DNA of 64,000 nucleotides from Salinigranum halophilum. Its GTDB lineage: Archaea; Halobacteriota; Halobacteria; Halobacteriales; Haloferacaceae. Of the stretch, positions 35,293 to 44,505 are shown piece after piece. A program made the position numbers and the translations under genes. The first letter of the stretch is position 1. Each line of letters starts with the position of its first letter. Under the pieces are notes generated by a model. That model did no database searches and was not told the DNA's origin. It saw nothing but the letters and a program-made list of their open reading frames with translations. The stretch covers positions 1 through 64,000 of the forward strand of contig NZ_SSNL01000003.1 in NCBI RefSeq assembly GCF_007004735.1. The letters run 5' to 3'.

Positions 35293-36641
35293 CGCTGCGT
35301 ACGATTCCGGCGTACGACGGCGCTCGGGTACCCGAACGTGGTGGCCACGCGGTGGTGGTGGGCGCGGGGATGGCCGGACTGTTCGCGGCGCGCGTGCTCG
35401 CCGACGCCTTCGCCACGGTCACCGTCATCGAGCGTGACAGTCTCCCGGACGACCCGACCCCGCGCCGTGGGGTGCCGCAGGGACCACACCCCCACGCGTT
35501 ACTGGAGGCTGGACGCGCGACCATGGCGGACCTCCTGCCGGGGTCGGTCGACGACGTCGTCGCCGCCGGTGGCGTCGTGACCGACTTCGCGCGGGGTGTC
35601 GACTTCTACAACGCGGGCGATTTCCTCGCTGAGGGGCCGGTTCCGATGGAGACGGTCTCGGCGAGCCGACCGCTGTTCGAGCACGTCGTCCGCCGGCACG
35701 TCGCGGCGCACGACGACGTCTCCATCCGGACGAACTGCTCGTGTGTCGACTACCGATTCGACGACACTGAGACGACCGTCGAGGGCGTCGTGGTCCGCGA
35801 GGGGACCGACTACGCGGACCTCCCGGCCGACCTGACCGTCGACGCCAGCGGCCGGACGAGTCGGACGCCGGGGCGGCTGGCGGCTCACGGCTACCCGTCA
35901 CCACCGGTCGACGAGGTGACCATCGACATCGCGTACAGCACCACGTTCCTCGAACGCCCGCCGGACGACACGCGGACGTACCTCGTCCCCCCGTCGGCTC
36001 CGCGGACCCGTGGCGGCATGGCCGCCCCTATCGAGGGCGACCGCTGGATCGTGAACCTGTCGGGCGTCCACGGCGCGTCGCCGCCGACGGACCACGCGGG
36101 GTTCGTCGACTACGCGGAGCGCCTCCCGGTGCCCGAACTGGCACGGCTCCTCGACGACCACGAGTGGGCCACGTCGGAGGCCCGCTCGTACCCGTTCCCG
36201 TCGAACCGCCGCTGCCGCTACGAGGCGCTCGACCGGTTCCCGACCGGACTGCTCGTCGTCGGTGACGCGGTGGCCAGCTTCAACCCCGTCTACGCACAGG
36301 GGATGTCCGTCGCCGCGCTCGAGGCGCTGGTGCTCCACCACGTGCTGGCGCTGGCGGACGACCCCACGGACCTCGCCGTCCCGTTCTTCGACCGCGTGGC
36401 CGACGTCGTCGACATCGCGTGGTCGCTCGCGGTGGGAGCCGACTTCGGGTTCCCGGAGACAGCGGGGCAGAAGCCTCGTGGCACCGCCTTCTTCAACTGG
36501 TATCTGGGTCGGCTCCTCCGGCACGCGCACACCGACGGCACGCTGACCGACGCCTTCGTGCGCGTTCTCACGATGGAACGACCGCCCACCTCGCTCCTGC
36601 GTCCCGGAATCGCGTGGCGAGTCCTCAGACCCACCCGGTGA
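35289..36641 (+). CDS. FAD-dependent oxidoreductase, monooxygenase/geranylgeranyl-reductase-like
   Basis: Flavoprotein of 450 residues. FAD-binding GxGxxG is VVVGAGMAGLFAARVL near the N-terminus; LTVDASGRTSRTPGRL is the DG-like strand motif; and VVGDAVASFNPVYAQGMSVAALEAL is the second FAD motif of the PHBH-type group. Its substrate may be an aromatic or isoprenoid compound, which cannot be decided from sequence. The GTG at 35289 starts near the conserved region; an ATG 30 bases upstream (35259) is possible. It may be controlled by the upstream regulator. Confidence 0.85.
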   Translation: MTLRTIPAYDGARVPERGGHAVVVGAGMAGLFAARVLADAFATVTVIERDSLPDDPTPRRGVPQGPHPHALLEAGRATMADLLPGSVDDVVAAGGVVTDFARGVDFYNAGDFLAEGPVPMETVSASRPLFEHVVRRHVAAHDDVSIRTNCSCVDYRFDDTETTVEGVVVREGTDYADLPADLTVDASGRTSRTPGRLAAHGYPSPPVDEVTIDIAYSTTFLERPPDDTRTYLVPPSAPRTRGGMAAPIEGDRWIVNLSGVHGASPPTDHAGFVDYAERLPVPELARLLDDHEWATSEARSYPFPSNRRCRYEALDRFPTGLLVVGDAVASFNPVYAQGMSVAALEALVLHHVLALADDPTDLAVPFFDRVADVVDIAWSLAVGADFGFPETAGQKPRGTAFFNWYLGRLLRHAHTDGTLTDAFVRVLTMERPPTSLLRPGIAWRVLRPTR

Positions 36642-36675
36642 CCCCCACTGCTCGCCCCCGTCGGCGGCGACTCGA

Positions 36676-36978
36676 CTACCGCAACCAGAGCAACTGCGCG
36701 TGGAGCGTCCCCTCGACCTCGAGGACGCGCTCCTCGTCGACGATGCCAGCCTCGATAGCGACCGAGACGGCGCGCTCCCCGACGATGTTCGCCGTCGTCG
36801 CGCGCATGAGGCTGTCGACGACGGCTTCTCTGTCGGCCCGTTCGGCCTCGTCACCGCCGTAGAAGTCCTCGGTGACGTCGAGCGAGACCGGACCATCCTC
36901 GAACGTCTCGCCGAGGCAGTCGGGGTCACAGACCGACACGAGCAGGCCCTCGGGGGTGTCGCGCTCTCGGAGCAGCAT
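36676..36978 (-). CDS. DUF424 protein
   Basis: Acidic protein of 100 residues. The segments LVSVCDPDCLGETFEDG and LDVTEDFYGG are the DUF424 signature found across archaea. The start ATG shares the A with the stop of the TPR gene (TGATG), so the two are translated together. The function is unknown. Archaeal DUF424 genes lie beside translation-related genes, and the protein ends in HAQLLWLR. Confidence 0.88.
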   Translation of the reverse strand: MLLRERDTPEGLLVSVCDPDCLGETFEDGPVSLDVTEDFYGGDEAERADREAVVDSLMRATTANIVGERAVSVAIEAGIVDEERVLEVEGTLHAQLLWLR

Positions 36979-37727
36979 CACTTCTGTTCCTCGACGAGTC
37001 GCTCCTCGCGCTTCTCACGCAGTTCGTCGGCGCGTTCTTGTACCCGCTCTGCCTCCTCGCTCTCGCCGAGTTCCTCCAGCGCGAGCGCCTTCTCCTCGAG
37101 CACCTCGGCGCTCCGCATGCCGAGTCGGATGGCGTTGTCGAAGGCGTTGACGGCGTCTTCGAACAGTCCGCGCTCGGAGAGGAAGAAGCCCCGGTTGTAC
37201 CACGCCTGTGGGAACCGTGGGTCGATTTCGACGGCGCGTTCGGCGTGTTCGAGCGCCTCCTCGGTGTGGCCGAACTCCCAGAGCGCGTAGGCGAGATTCG
37301 TCTCCGCCGATGCGGCGTGCTCGGAGTCGTCGTCGATTCTCAGGGCCTCTTGGTACGCGCCGATGGCCTCGTCGTACTCCTCCAACTCGGCGTGGGCGAC
37401 ACCCTTGTTGACCCAGGCTTCCTGGGCGTCGAGGGAGTCCTCCTCGGCGAAGCGCGCGGCGCGCTCGAACGTCTCGGTGGCCTCCTCGAAGCGGTTGATA
37501 CCCATGTACGAGAGCCCGACCTCGACGAGGTCCTGGACGTCGACGTCGTCGCGGTCGATGTTCCGGCGGTCGAGGATGTCCGACAACACCCGCGAGTCGA
37601 CCGGGTCGACCTTCGTCGGGTCGACTTTCAACTCCGGTGGGTCGAGCGTGAACTCGTCGTAGTCGGCGTCGACCCCCTGTCCCTCCGAGAACCGGTGTTT
37701 CTTCGGTGGGTCGCCGTCGTCTGTCAT
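36978..37727 (-). CDS. TPR-repeat protein
   Basis: Protein of 249 residues with about four tetratricopeptide repeats between residues 65 and 235, for example EAWVNKGVAHAELEEYDEAI and FPQAWYNRGFFLSERGLFED. The N-terminal 60 residues are highly acidic and lack repeats (DSRVLSDILDRRNIDRDDVD). TPR domains scaffold protein complexes. It overlaps the DUF424 gene by one base, implying a common task. It is divergent from thpR with a 72-base gap between starts. Confidence 0.9.
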   Translation of the reverse strand: MTDDGDPPKKHRFSEGQGVDADYDEFTLDPPELKVDPTKVDPVDSRVLSDILDRRNIDRDDVDVQDLVEVGLSYMGINRFEEATETFERAARFAEEDSLDAQEAWVNKGVAHAELEEYDEAIGAYQEALRIDDDSEHAASAETNLAYALWEFGHTEEALEHAERAVEIDPRFPQAWYNRGFFLSERGLFEDAVNAFDNAIRLGMRSAEVLEEKALALEELGESEEAERVQERADELREKREERLVEEQK

Positions 37728-37799
37728 ACGCCGCGATTGGCGGTCACGGTGGGTAAGGGTTACGTCACGGTTTTCCTCTTCGGCGTGTCACGAACGGGT

Positions 37800-38354
37800 A
37801 TGCGTCTCTTCGTCGCCGTCGACCTCTCCGACCGTCTCGCCTCCTCGGTCGCCGACGCACAGGAGCGGTTCGGTGGTGCGCCTGGACTCCGCTTCACCGA
37901 CGCCGAACAGGCACACGTCACGCTCTCGTTCCTCGGCGAAGTCGACGACACTCGACTCGACGAGGTCGAACAGGCCGTCGAGCGCGGTGTCGACGCTTCC
38001 GGCGTGGCCCCGTTCGATGCCACCGTCGGCGGCTTCGGCGTCTTCCCGTCGCTCGACTACATCAGTGTGGTCTGGACCGGAATCAGACAGGGCACGGGTG
38101 AGCTGAACCGTCTCCACGAAGCCATCCAGGCCGAACTCGTCCCGCTCGGCTTCGAGCCGAACGACCACGCCTTCACGCCGCACGTCACGCTCGCCCGCAT
38201 GGACGACGCCCGCGGGAAGGCGACGGTCCAGCGCGTCGTCCGCGAGGAGGACCCTACCGTCGGCTCCTTCCGGGTCGACGCCGTCCGACTGAAACGCTCG
38301 GAGTTGACGCCTGACGGTCCGCAGTACTCGACGGTTCGCCGCGTCCCGCTCTGA
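37800..38354 (+). CDS. thpR: RNA 2',3'-cyclic phosphodiesterase ThpR
   Basis: 2H phosphoesterase of 184 residues with the two HxTx motifs HVTLSFLGE and HVTLARMDD. The N-terminus MRLFVAVDLSDRLA is the family start. It hydrolyses 2',3'-cyclic phosphate ends of RNA, and in archaea it is linked to tRNA splicing or ligation. It ends 6 bases before the convergent EamA gene. Confidence 0.95.
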   Translation: MRLFVAVDLSDRLASSVADAQERFGGAPGLRFTDAEQAHVTLSFLGEVDDTRLDEVEQAVERGVDASGVAPFDATVGGFGVFPSLDYISVVWTGIRQGTGELNRLHEAIQAELVPLGFEPNDHAFTPHVTLARMDDARGKATVQRVVREEDPTVGSFRVDAVRLKRSELTPDGPQYSTVRRVPL

Positions 38355-38360
38355 CGCCGG

Positions 38361-39287
38361 TCAGTCGTCCCCGCTCACCACGCCGTCGCGCTCGTCCCAC
38401 CGCCGGAGTTCGCCCCGGAGCGCACGCCCTTTCACGAGCAGGAAGCCCGCGAAGATGAGCGCGAAGCCCGCGACGGTCGAAGCGGACAGCGACTCGCCGA
38501 GTGCGAGCCACCCCGTCAGTGCGGCGAAGACGGGGATGACGTACTCGAGGAGGCTCACCTCGATGGGGCCGAGCGCGTCGAGGAGGACGAAGTAGAGGAC
38601 GAAGCCGCCGATGCCCGCCACCACCGCCAGGTAGACGAGCGCGGCGACGGCCTCGACCGGCCAGACGGTCGGTACGGGCTCACCGAGGGCGACAGACGCG
38701 ACGTGGAGGGTCACGCTCCCGATGGCCATCATCCACGCCTGCTCCGCCGGGACCGAGAGCGAGGGCGCACGACCGTAGGTGAGGACGGCACCCAGCGCGA
38801 ACGCCAGCGCCGACGCGAGGACGAGGCCGACGCCGAGCGCGTCGACAGTGAGGCTCGCTGGGTCGGGGTCTGCGATGACGACCACACCGGCGAACCCGAC
38901 GAGGACGCCGAGGACACCGAGCGACGAGAGCCGTTCTCCGGTCGCCGTGAGCCGCGTCAGCGCCGGCGTCACGACGGGGATGAGGCCGAGGAGGACCGCG
39001 GCGACGGCGCTCGTCACGTACTGCTGCCCGGCGAAGAGCAGGGCGTGATGGACGCCGATGATGAGCGCCCCGCCGGTCACGAGCGGATACCAGTCCGTCC
39101 CCCGTGGTCGCCACTGGACCCCCCGGAGCGCGACGTACCCGAAGAGCACCACCGTCGCGATGTCGAAACGGAGGGCGGCGAGGAGCGCCGGCGGTGCGGT
39201 CTGGAGGCCGACCTTCGTCACCATGAACGCCGTCCCCCACACCGCCGAGAGGCAGAGGAACAGGGCGGCGTGTCTGTACCGGTTCAC
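38361..39287 (-). CDS. DMT-superfamily EamA transporter
   Basis: Membrane protein of 308 residues with ten hydrophobic helices and two EamA repeats. The first opens with CLSAVWGTAFMVTKVGL, and the second contains LGPIEVSLLEYVIPVFAALTGWLALGE. The family exports amino acids or other metabolites. A GTG codon at 39285-39287 starts the protein; no ATG in the frame is close enough to the first helix. The substrate is unknown. Confidence 0.88.
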   Translation of the reverse strand: MNRYRHAALFLCLSAVWGTAFMVTKVGLQTAPPALLAALRFDIATVVLFGYVALRGVQWRPRGTDWYPLVTGGALIIGVHHALLFAGQQYVTSAVAAVLLGLIPVVTPALTRLTATGERLSSLGVLGVLVGFAGVVVIADPDPASLTVDALGVGLVLASALAFALGAVLTYGRAPSLSVPAEQAWMMAIGSVTLHVASVALGEPVPTVWPVEAVAALVYLAVVAGIGGFVLYFVLLDALGPIEVSLLEYVIPVFAALTGWLALGESLSASTVAGFALIFAGFLLVKGRALRGELRRWDERDGVVSGDD

Positions 39288-39921
39288 GTCACTGGGTGGG
39301 TGTCTCGGCTGAAAGCGCTGTCCATCCACGCTCTCTGCACGCCAGTCACACGCGCTCGTCGCCGCGCTCCCCTCTCGCACTCGCGACGACACCCCGACCC
39401 TCGCAACCCCCTCGCTCGGACGATTCTGTATCGCACCAGGCGGTTTACCGCTACGGCCCGGAGCTCTCCGTGCACTCCCGTCTCGAGGTCCGAGACCGAC
39501 GAACGCGGCCTGTCCGCGTCCTGCTGCCGACACGGGCAGACGCTCGCGGACACGCACTACCTGCCGCTTCGACGCCACCGAACTCTCTCCGCTCTCACCA
39601 TGCACCTGTGCGGGTGGTCAGACGTCCGCCGTCGCCTCGTGTAACGTGCTCGTGTCGCTGGCTCAGACGCCGACCGTTCCGCACGTCATCCCTCACCGCC
39701 CTGCCACTGCCCGGTGGTCCATCGCCGACGAGACGAGTCGCGCGGTGACGTGCACAGCGTGCTCGCGTACCTGGTGAGGGTGTCGTCCGCCTCGCCGTAC
39801 TCGTGGGGCCGATTTCGACGGTCGGGTCGAGTCGAGCGTCGCGGGTGTGTACACCGTATTCTGCGATACCAAACGGCGGCGACCGGTGTCGACTTATGCC
39901 CAAACGTCGACAGTCACGCGT
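39288..39921. other. 634-base gap between the EamA and LOG genes
   Basis: No coding sequence with acidic haloarchaeal composition or a family motif was found on either strand. It holds one copy of a 29-base motif (39419-39447) that recurs in the next large gap, and near its right end an ACTTATG TATA-like box (about 39891-39897) at leaderless distance from the LOG gene. An untranslated RNA is possible but not shown. Confidence 0.5.
39419..39447 (+). repeat. 29-base intergenic motif, copy A
   Basis: Reads GACGATTCTGTATCGC, six variable bases, then CGGTTTA. It matches copy B at 40629-40657 at about 21 of 29 positions and ends in a TTTA that could be a TATA box. Both copies lie in gene-free DNA on the same strand. 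Confidence 0.45.
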
Positions 39922-40503
39922 ATGGACCGTATCTGCGTCTACTGTGGCTCGCGTCAGGGTACCGATCCGGCGTTCGTCGACGCGGCGGCGAGGTTCGGCC
40001 GCCTGCTCGCCGAGCGCGACCTCGGCCTCGTCTACGGTGGCGGCGACGTCGGGCTGATGGGAGCCGTCGCCGATGGCGCGCTCGACGCCGGCGGCGCGGT
40101 GTTCGGCGTCATCCCCGAGGCGCTCTTCGAACGCGAGGTCGCCCACGAGCGAGTCACCGAACTCCACGTCGTCGACTCGATGCACACTCGAAAACGACGG
40201 ATGGCCGACCTCGCCGACGGCTTCGTCGCGCTCCCCGGTGGGTTCGGCACCCTGGAGGAACTCGTCGAGATGCTCACCTGGGCCCAGCTGGGCTTTCACA
40301 CCGACCCGTGCGGACTCTTGAACGTCGCCGGCTACTACGACGGACTCGTCTCGTTCTTCGACGCCCAGGTCGACGCCGGCTTCGTGGAACCGCAGCACCG
40401 CCGACTCCTCACAGTCACGGACGACCCGACTACCCTCCTCGACGAGTTCGAGCAGTACGAGTCGCCCGTGACCGAGCGGGTGGTCGACGACACGGAACTC
40501 TGA
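39922..40503 (+). CDS. LOG/TIGR00730-family nucleotide hydrolase-like protein
   Basis: Rossmann-like protein of 193 residues with the PGGFGTLEE motif, the AARFGRLLAERDLGLVYGGG nucleotide strand and RKRRMADLADGF. LOG proteins cleave nucleoside 5'-monophosphates into base and ribose 5-phosphate; related members are called lysine decarboxylase-like in error. In an archaeon a role in nucleotide salvage or clean-up is likely. ATG at 39922 begins at the conserved strand MDRICVYCGSRQG. Confidence 0.92.
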   Translation: MDRICVYCGSRQGTDPAFVDAAARFGRLLAERDLGLVYGGGDVGLMGAVADGALDAGGAVFGVIPEALFEREVAHERVTELHVVDSMHTRKRRMADLADGFVALPGGFGTLEELVEMLTWAQLGFHTDPCGLLNVAGYYDGLVSFFDAQVDAGFVEPQHRRLLTVTDDPTTLLDEFEQYESPVTERVVDDTEL

Positions 40504-41232
40504 CCGACTCGCCCGGGGAACGAGGTCTCCGCCGTCGTCTCACGGGAGGTCGCACGTCTGGTCTCAGACCCGCAGACCAGTCGAGCTAGCCGTTCGGACC
40601 GCCGCCCGCACTCGACGTCCTCCCTTCCGACGATTCTCTATCGCGGGATGCGATTTATGACTGCTCCCGGTCGGGCCCGTTACGGATGCGGCTGAACCCG
40701 CGATTCCGAGTGATACGGCGTCTGTCGTCGCGCTTCTGCTCCTGTTCGGGTGTCTTCGACGAAGCACACCACCGTGCACGTCGCGCCCGATGCGACCGGT
40801 CGGCGTCCGGGCGTCTCGGTTTCACCGCACGCTCTCCGGCAGCGACTCGTTACCGGCGTGTGGGCTCTCTTCTGAGGCGCTGTGCGGTCGGCAGGCCCCG
40901 ACCGGGTTGACGGTCGAGTCCCGCCCGGCCACGGCTGTCGTCGTCTCCCCGCGAACGACAGCGTCGGCGACGCCGACACGCCCGCGGTTCACTGTCGGAT
41001 TACCGGTGACGTCCCGTTCTCGAACCGTTCGAGCCCAGTCGGCCGTGTCTCGATGGCCGACTCGGCACGCCGCATCTACTGTATACGACGATACGAAACC
41101 CACCAGTCGCGTCCGACCCTGGTTCGAGAGCCGTCGTGCCGTGCGAGGACGTCACACGGAAAATCCGGTCGTCTCGCCCGCCAGGGACGAAAGAACAAGA
41201 TTTTATGCGGCGCTGAAGAAGTACCCGTCACT
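40504..41232. other. 729-base gap before the L39e operon
   Basis: Longest gene-free stretch in the window. Frames on both strands are Arg/Ser/Thr-rich without family motifs. It holds copy B of the 29-base motif at 40629-40657 and a TATA-like TTTTATG at 41201-41207 for the ribosomal operon. I looked for conserved patterns of RNase P RNA and SRP RNA and recognised neither. A long leader or small RNA is possible. Confidence 0.5.
40629..40657 (+). repeat. 29-base intergenic motif, copy B
   Basis: Reads GACGATTCTCTATCGC, six variable bases, then CGATTTA. See copy A at 39419-39447. The motif keeps identical length and spacing in both copies. Confidence 0.45.
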
Positions 41233-41385
41233 ATGGGTAAGAAATCGAAGGCCAAGAAGAAGCGGCTGGCCAAGCTCGAGCGGCAGAACAGCCGGGTTCC
41301 CGCGTGGGTCATGATGAAGACGGACATGGAAGTCCAGCGCAACCCCAAGCGGCGCAACTGGCGCCGAAGCGACACGGACGAGTAA
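41233..41385 (+). CDS. rpl39e: 50S ribosomal protein L39e
   Basis: Very basic 50-residue protein, [18 protein letters not shown] to [11 protein letters not shown]. Archaeal and eukaryotic L39e lines the ribosome exit tunnel. The TTTTATG box at 41201-41207 gives a short leader. It is the first gene of the L39e-L31e-aIF6-L18a-prefoldin-FtsY operon. Confidence 0.97.
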   Translation: MGKKSKAKKKRLAKLERQNSRVPAWVMMKTDMEVQRNPKRRNWRRSDTDE

Positions 41386-41388
41386 CCA

Positions 41389-41667
41389 ATGAGTTCCAAC
41401 GACTTCGAAGAGCGTGTCGTCACGGTCCCGCTCCGAAAGGTGAAGGCCGTCCCGGACCACGAACAGGCCGGCCGCGCCATGACGCTCGTCCGCGAGCACC
41501 TCGCGAAGCACTTCAACGTCGAGGAGAGCGACGTCCGGCTGGACCCGTCGCTCAACGAGACCGTCTGGGCTCGCGGCCAGCAGAACCCGCCGAGCAAGCT
41601 TCGCGTTCGCGCCGCACGGTTCGTCGAAGACGGCGAGCCGATCGTCGAAGCCGAGCCCGCACGATAA
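41389..41667 (+). CDS. rpl31e: 50S ribosomal protein L31e
   Basis: Ribosomal protein of 92 residues, starting 3 bases after L39e. It shows the L31e pattern: VVTVPLRKVKAVPDHEQAGRA, a KHFNVEESDVRLDPSLNE segment and a PPSKLRVRAARF strand. It sits near the peptide exit region of the large subunit. Confidence 0.96.
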   Translation: MSSNDFEERVVTVPLRKVKAVPDHEQAGRAMTLVREHLAKHFNVEESDVRLDPSLNETVWARGQQNPPSKLRVRAARFVEDGEPIVEAEPAR

Positions 41668-41670
41668 CAC

Positions 41671-42336
41671 GTGCTCCGCGTCTCCTTCGCTGGCTCGTCG
41701 TACATCGGTGTCTTCGCGCGTGCGACAGACGACTGTCTGCTCGTGCGGCCCGACGCCGACGCCGACCTCGTCGCCGCCCTCGGCGAGGAACTCGAGGTTC
41801 CCACCCTCGAGACGACGGTCGGCGGCTCCGCCACGGTCGGTGCGCTCGCGACCGGCAACGAGAACGGGGTCCTCGTCACGAGTCGGTCGACGGAGCGCGA
41901 GCGCGACGCCATCGCCGAGGTCGCCGACCTCCCGGTGTACGAACTGCCCGGCCGCATCAACGCCGCCGGCAACGTCGTGCTCGCCAACGACTACGGCGCG
42001 TACGTCCACCCGGACCTCTCCGACGAGGCCACGGCCGTCGTCGAGGAAGCGCTCGAGGTCCCGGTCGAGCGCGGCGACCTCGCGGACGTCCGAACCGTGG
42101 GAACGGCGGCCGTCGCGAACAACCGCGGCGTGCTCTGTCACCCCAAATCGAGAGAGCCCGAACTCGAAGCCCTCGAGGAACTGCTGGACGTCCGCGCCGA
42201 CATCGGCACGGTGAACTACGGCGCGCCGCTGGTGGGTTCGGGCCTCGTTGCCAACGAGGCGGGATACGCCGTCGGCGAGGACACCACCGGTCCCGAACTC
42301 GGCCGCATCGAGGACGCACTCGGCTACATCGACTGA
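41671..42336 (+). CDS. eif6: Translation initiation factor aIF6
   Basis: Ribosome anti-association factor of 221 residues with a GTG start at 41671, 3 bases after L31e. The pentein repeat fold is marked by recurring strands such as [31 protein letters not shown] and [17 protein letters not shown]. It binds the large subunit to stop premature joining and takes part in subunit maturation. Confidence 0.96.
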   Translation: MLRVSFAGSSYIGVFARATDDCLLVRPDADADLVAALGEELEVPTLETTVGGSATVGALATGNENGVLVTSRSTERERDAIAEVADLPVYELPGRINAAGNVVLANDYGAYVHPDLSDEATAVVEEALEVPVERGDLADVRTVGTAAVANNRGVLCHPKSREPELEALEELLDVRADIGTVNYGAPLVGSGLVANEAGYAVGEDTTGPELGRIEDALGYID

Positions 42337-42415
42337 CCACCGCTTTCGCCCGCCGCTCGGTCTCCGACAACTCCGAGTAGGAAGACTCTTCCCGCTCCTT
42401 CTCCCAGGCGTAGAC

Positions 42416-42592
42416 ATGAGCCAGTTTACGGTGAGCGGCCGCTTCCGGACCCGGCATGGGCTCCAGGAGTTCACGAAGAGTATCGATGCACCCAACGAGT
42501 CGGTCGCTCGCGAACACGTGCTGTCGCAGCTCGGCAGCGAGCACAACCTCAAGCGCACCCAGGTCGAACTCGGGGAGGTGACCGCCGCATGA
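42416..42592 (+). CDS. rpl18a: 50S ribosomal protein L18a (LX)
   Basis: Protein of 58 residues, the short archaeal LX form. It begins MSQFTVSGRFRTRHGLQEF and ends LKRTQVELGEV. The stop overlaps the prefoldin start as ATGA. The 79-base gap from aIF6 may hold an internal start, but no clear TATA box was seen. Confidence 0.94.
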   Translation: MSQFTVSGRFRTRHGLQEFTKSIDAPNESVAREHVLSQLGSEHNLKRTQVELGEVTAA

Positions 42593-43062
42593 TGGGTGGC
42601 GGTGGCAACCAGCAGCTCCAGCAGCTCTCGCAGGAACTGCAGGCGATTCAGGGCGAGATCGACGAACTCGAAGCCGAGATCGACGACTACCAGCAGGAGC
42701 AAGACGAGATCGACGAGGCCGTCGACGCCATCGAGACGCTCGAGACCGGCTCGACCGTGCAGGTCCCCCTCGGCGGCGGCGCGTACGTCCGCGCCGAGAT
42801 TCAAGACATCGACGAGATCATCGTCGACCTCGGTGCCGACTACGCCGCAGAGCAGGAGCAAGACGCCGCCGCGGACGCGCTCCAGCACAAGAAGCAGGCC
42901 ATCGAGGACCGCATCGACGAGGTCCGTGCGGAAATCGACGAGCTCGAAGACGAGAGCTCCGAACTCGAACAGCAGGCCCAGCAGATGCAACAGCAGATGC
43001 AGCAGCAACAGATGCAGCAGATGCAGCAGATGCAGCAGGCCGAAGAAGACGCCGACGAGTAA
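42589..43062 (+). CDS. pfdA: Prefoldin alpha subunit
   Basis: Prefoldin alpha, 157 residues: two long coiled-coil helices flank beta hairpins (STVQVPLGGGAYVRAEI, with IIVDLGADYAAEQEQ). The tail is rich in Gln and Met (QQMQQQMQQQQMQQMQQ), a low-complexity extension after the second helix. It hands unfolded polypeptides to the thermosome, which is encoded 12.5 kb away. Coupled to the upstream L18a gene by a four-base overlap. Confidence 0.95.
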   Translation: MMGGGGNQQLQQLSQELQAIQGEIDELEAEIDDYQQEQDEIDEAVDAIETLETGSTVQVPLGGGAYVRAEIQDIDEIIVDLGADYAAEQEQDAAADALQHKKQAIEDRIDEVRAEIDELEDESSELEQQAQQMQQQMQQQQMQQMQQMQQAEEDADE

Positions 43063-43068
43063 CCCCAG

Positions 43069-44454
43069 ATGTTCGACGGGCTGAAGAAGAAGCTCAACAG
43101 CTTCCGCAAGGACGTCGAGGAGACGGCCGAAGAGAAGGCCGACGCCGAAGAAGAGGCCGAACCCGGGGCAGAGGCCGAACCTGACGCCGAGGCCGAACCT
43201 GACGCCGAGGCCACGGCGGCGGCCGACTCCGTCGAATCGACAGCCGCGACTGTCTCCGACTCGGCCGCGGACTCGAGCGAGGCGGCCGACGCCTCCGAGA
43301 GCGACGCCCCCTCCGCGGTAGACGCGGACGATGCACCCGAGCCCACCGAGGCATCGACTGCCGCGGAGACTGGGGCAGACGCCGCCGACGAGGCAGCCGC
43401 GGAGACTGTCGAGGCGGACGCGACGGCGACCGACACGGATGCGGGCGTCGAATCCGACGCCGAGGACGTCCCCGACGACGTCGACCTCGACGAGGAGGCG
43501 CTCGCCGCCGACGGCGTCGAAGCCGCCGTCGAAGAGGCCGCCGGCGGCCGGGGCGGCGAGAACGCCAGCACGCTCCAGCGAGCCAAGGCGTTCGCCACGG
43601 GCCGCATCATCATCGAGGAGGAGGACCTCGAAGAGCCGCTCTGGCAGCTCGAGATGGCGCTTCTCGAATCCGACGTCGAGATGAACGTCGCCGAGGCCAT
43701 CCTCGAGACCATCCGCGAGAAGATGATCGGCGAGTCCCGCAAGCAGGTCGATACCACGGCGGAACTCGTCTCGGAGGCGCTCTCCGACGCGCTCCTCGAA
43801 GTCATCTCTGTCGGCCAGTTCGACTTCGACCAGCGTATCCGGGAGGCCGACAAGCCCGTCACTCTCATCTTCACCGGCGTCAACGGCGTCGGCAAGACGA
43901 CGTCTATCGCCAAGTTGGTCCGATACTTCGAAGAACGGGGTCTGTCGACCGTCATGGCGAACGGCGACACCTACCGCGCCGGTGCCAACGAGCAGATTCA
44001 GCGCCACGCCGACAACCTCGGGGAGAAGCTCATCACTCACGAGCAGGGTGGTGACCCGGCGGCCGTCATCTACGACGCCGTCGAGTACGCCGAGGCGCAC
44101 GACATCGACGTCGTCCTCGGGGACACAGCGGGTCGACTCCACACCTCGAACGACCTGATGTCCCAACTGGAGAAGATCGACCGCGTCGTCGACCCGGACA
44201 TGACGCTGTTCGTCGACGAGGCGGTCGCCGGCCAGGACGCCGTTCAGCGGGCGAAGAAGTTCAACGAGGCCGCCGAAATCGACGGCGCCATCCTCACGAA
44301 GGCCGACGCCGACTCCCAGGGCGGGGCGGCTATCTCCATCGCCTACGTCACCGGGAAGCCCATCCTCTTCCTCGGCGTCGGGCAGGGGTACGACGACCTC
44401 ACCCGGTTCGACCCCGAGGAACTCGTCGAGAGTCTCCTCGCCGACGGCGAGTAG
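43069..44454 (+). CDS. ftsY: Signal recognition particle receptor FtsY
   Basis: SRP receptor GTPase of 461 residues. The first about 150 residues form a very acidic A domain (Ala/Glu/Asp repeats), typical for halophiles, followed by the N domain and the G domain with G1 FTGVNGVGKTTSIAKL, the box LGDTAGRLHTSND and GAILTKADADSQGG. It partners with SRP54, encoded 1.9 kb downstream on the same strand, to bring ribosomes to the Sec translocon. Confidence 0.97.
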   Translation: MFDGLKKKLNSFRKDVEETAEEKADAEEEAEPGAEAEPDAEAEPDAEATAAADSVESTAATVSDSAADSSEAADASESDAPSAVDADDAPEPTEASTAAETGADAADEAAAETVEADATATDTDAGVESDAEDVPDDVDLDEEALAADGVEAAVEEAAGGRGGENASTLQRAKAFATGRIIIEEEDLEEPLWQLEMALLESDVEMNVAEAILETIREKMIGESRKQVDTTAELVSEALSDALLEVISVGQFDFDQRIREADKPVTLIFTGVNGVGKTTSIAKLVRYFEERGLSTVMANGDTYRAGANEQIQRHADNLGEKLITHEQGGDPAAVIYDAVEYAEAHDIDVVLGDTAGRLHTSNDLMSQLEKIDRVVDPDMTLFVDEAVAGQDAVQRAKKFNEAAEIDGAILTKADADSQGGAAISIAYVTGKPILFLGVGQGYDDLTRFDPEELVESLLADGE

Positions 44455-44505
44455 TCCGGCCACGCGGCGGCCACCCCTTTTCGGACTCGCGCCCGTTCAG
44501 CAATC

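Noticed and set aside
39595-40398. Long minus-strand frame overlapping the LOG gene
   Set aside because: It mirrors the codons of the LOG gene and has no domain of its own.
40822-41103. 93-residue minus-strand frame in the gap before L39e
   Set aside because: No acidic bias, no motif and no promoter; it is indistinguishable from shadow frames of GC-rich DNA.
40504-41232. RNase P RNA or SRP RNA in the large gap
   Set aside because: The conserved core sequences I know for these RNAs were not found.
42959-43050. CAG/ATG-rich stretch at the end of the prefoldin alpha gene as a nucleotide repeat element
   Set aside because: It encodes the Gln/Met-rich tail of the prefoldin subunit in frame and needs no other explanation.
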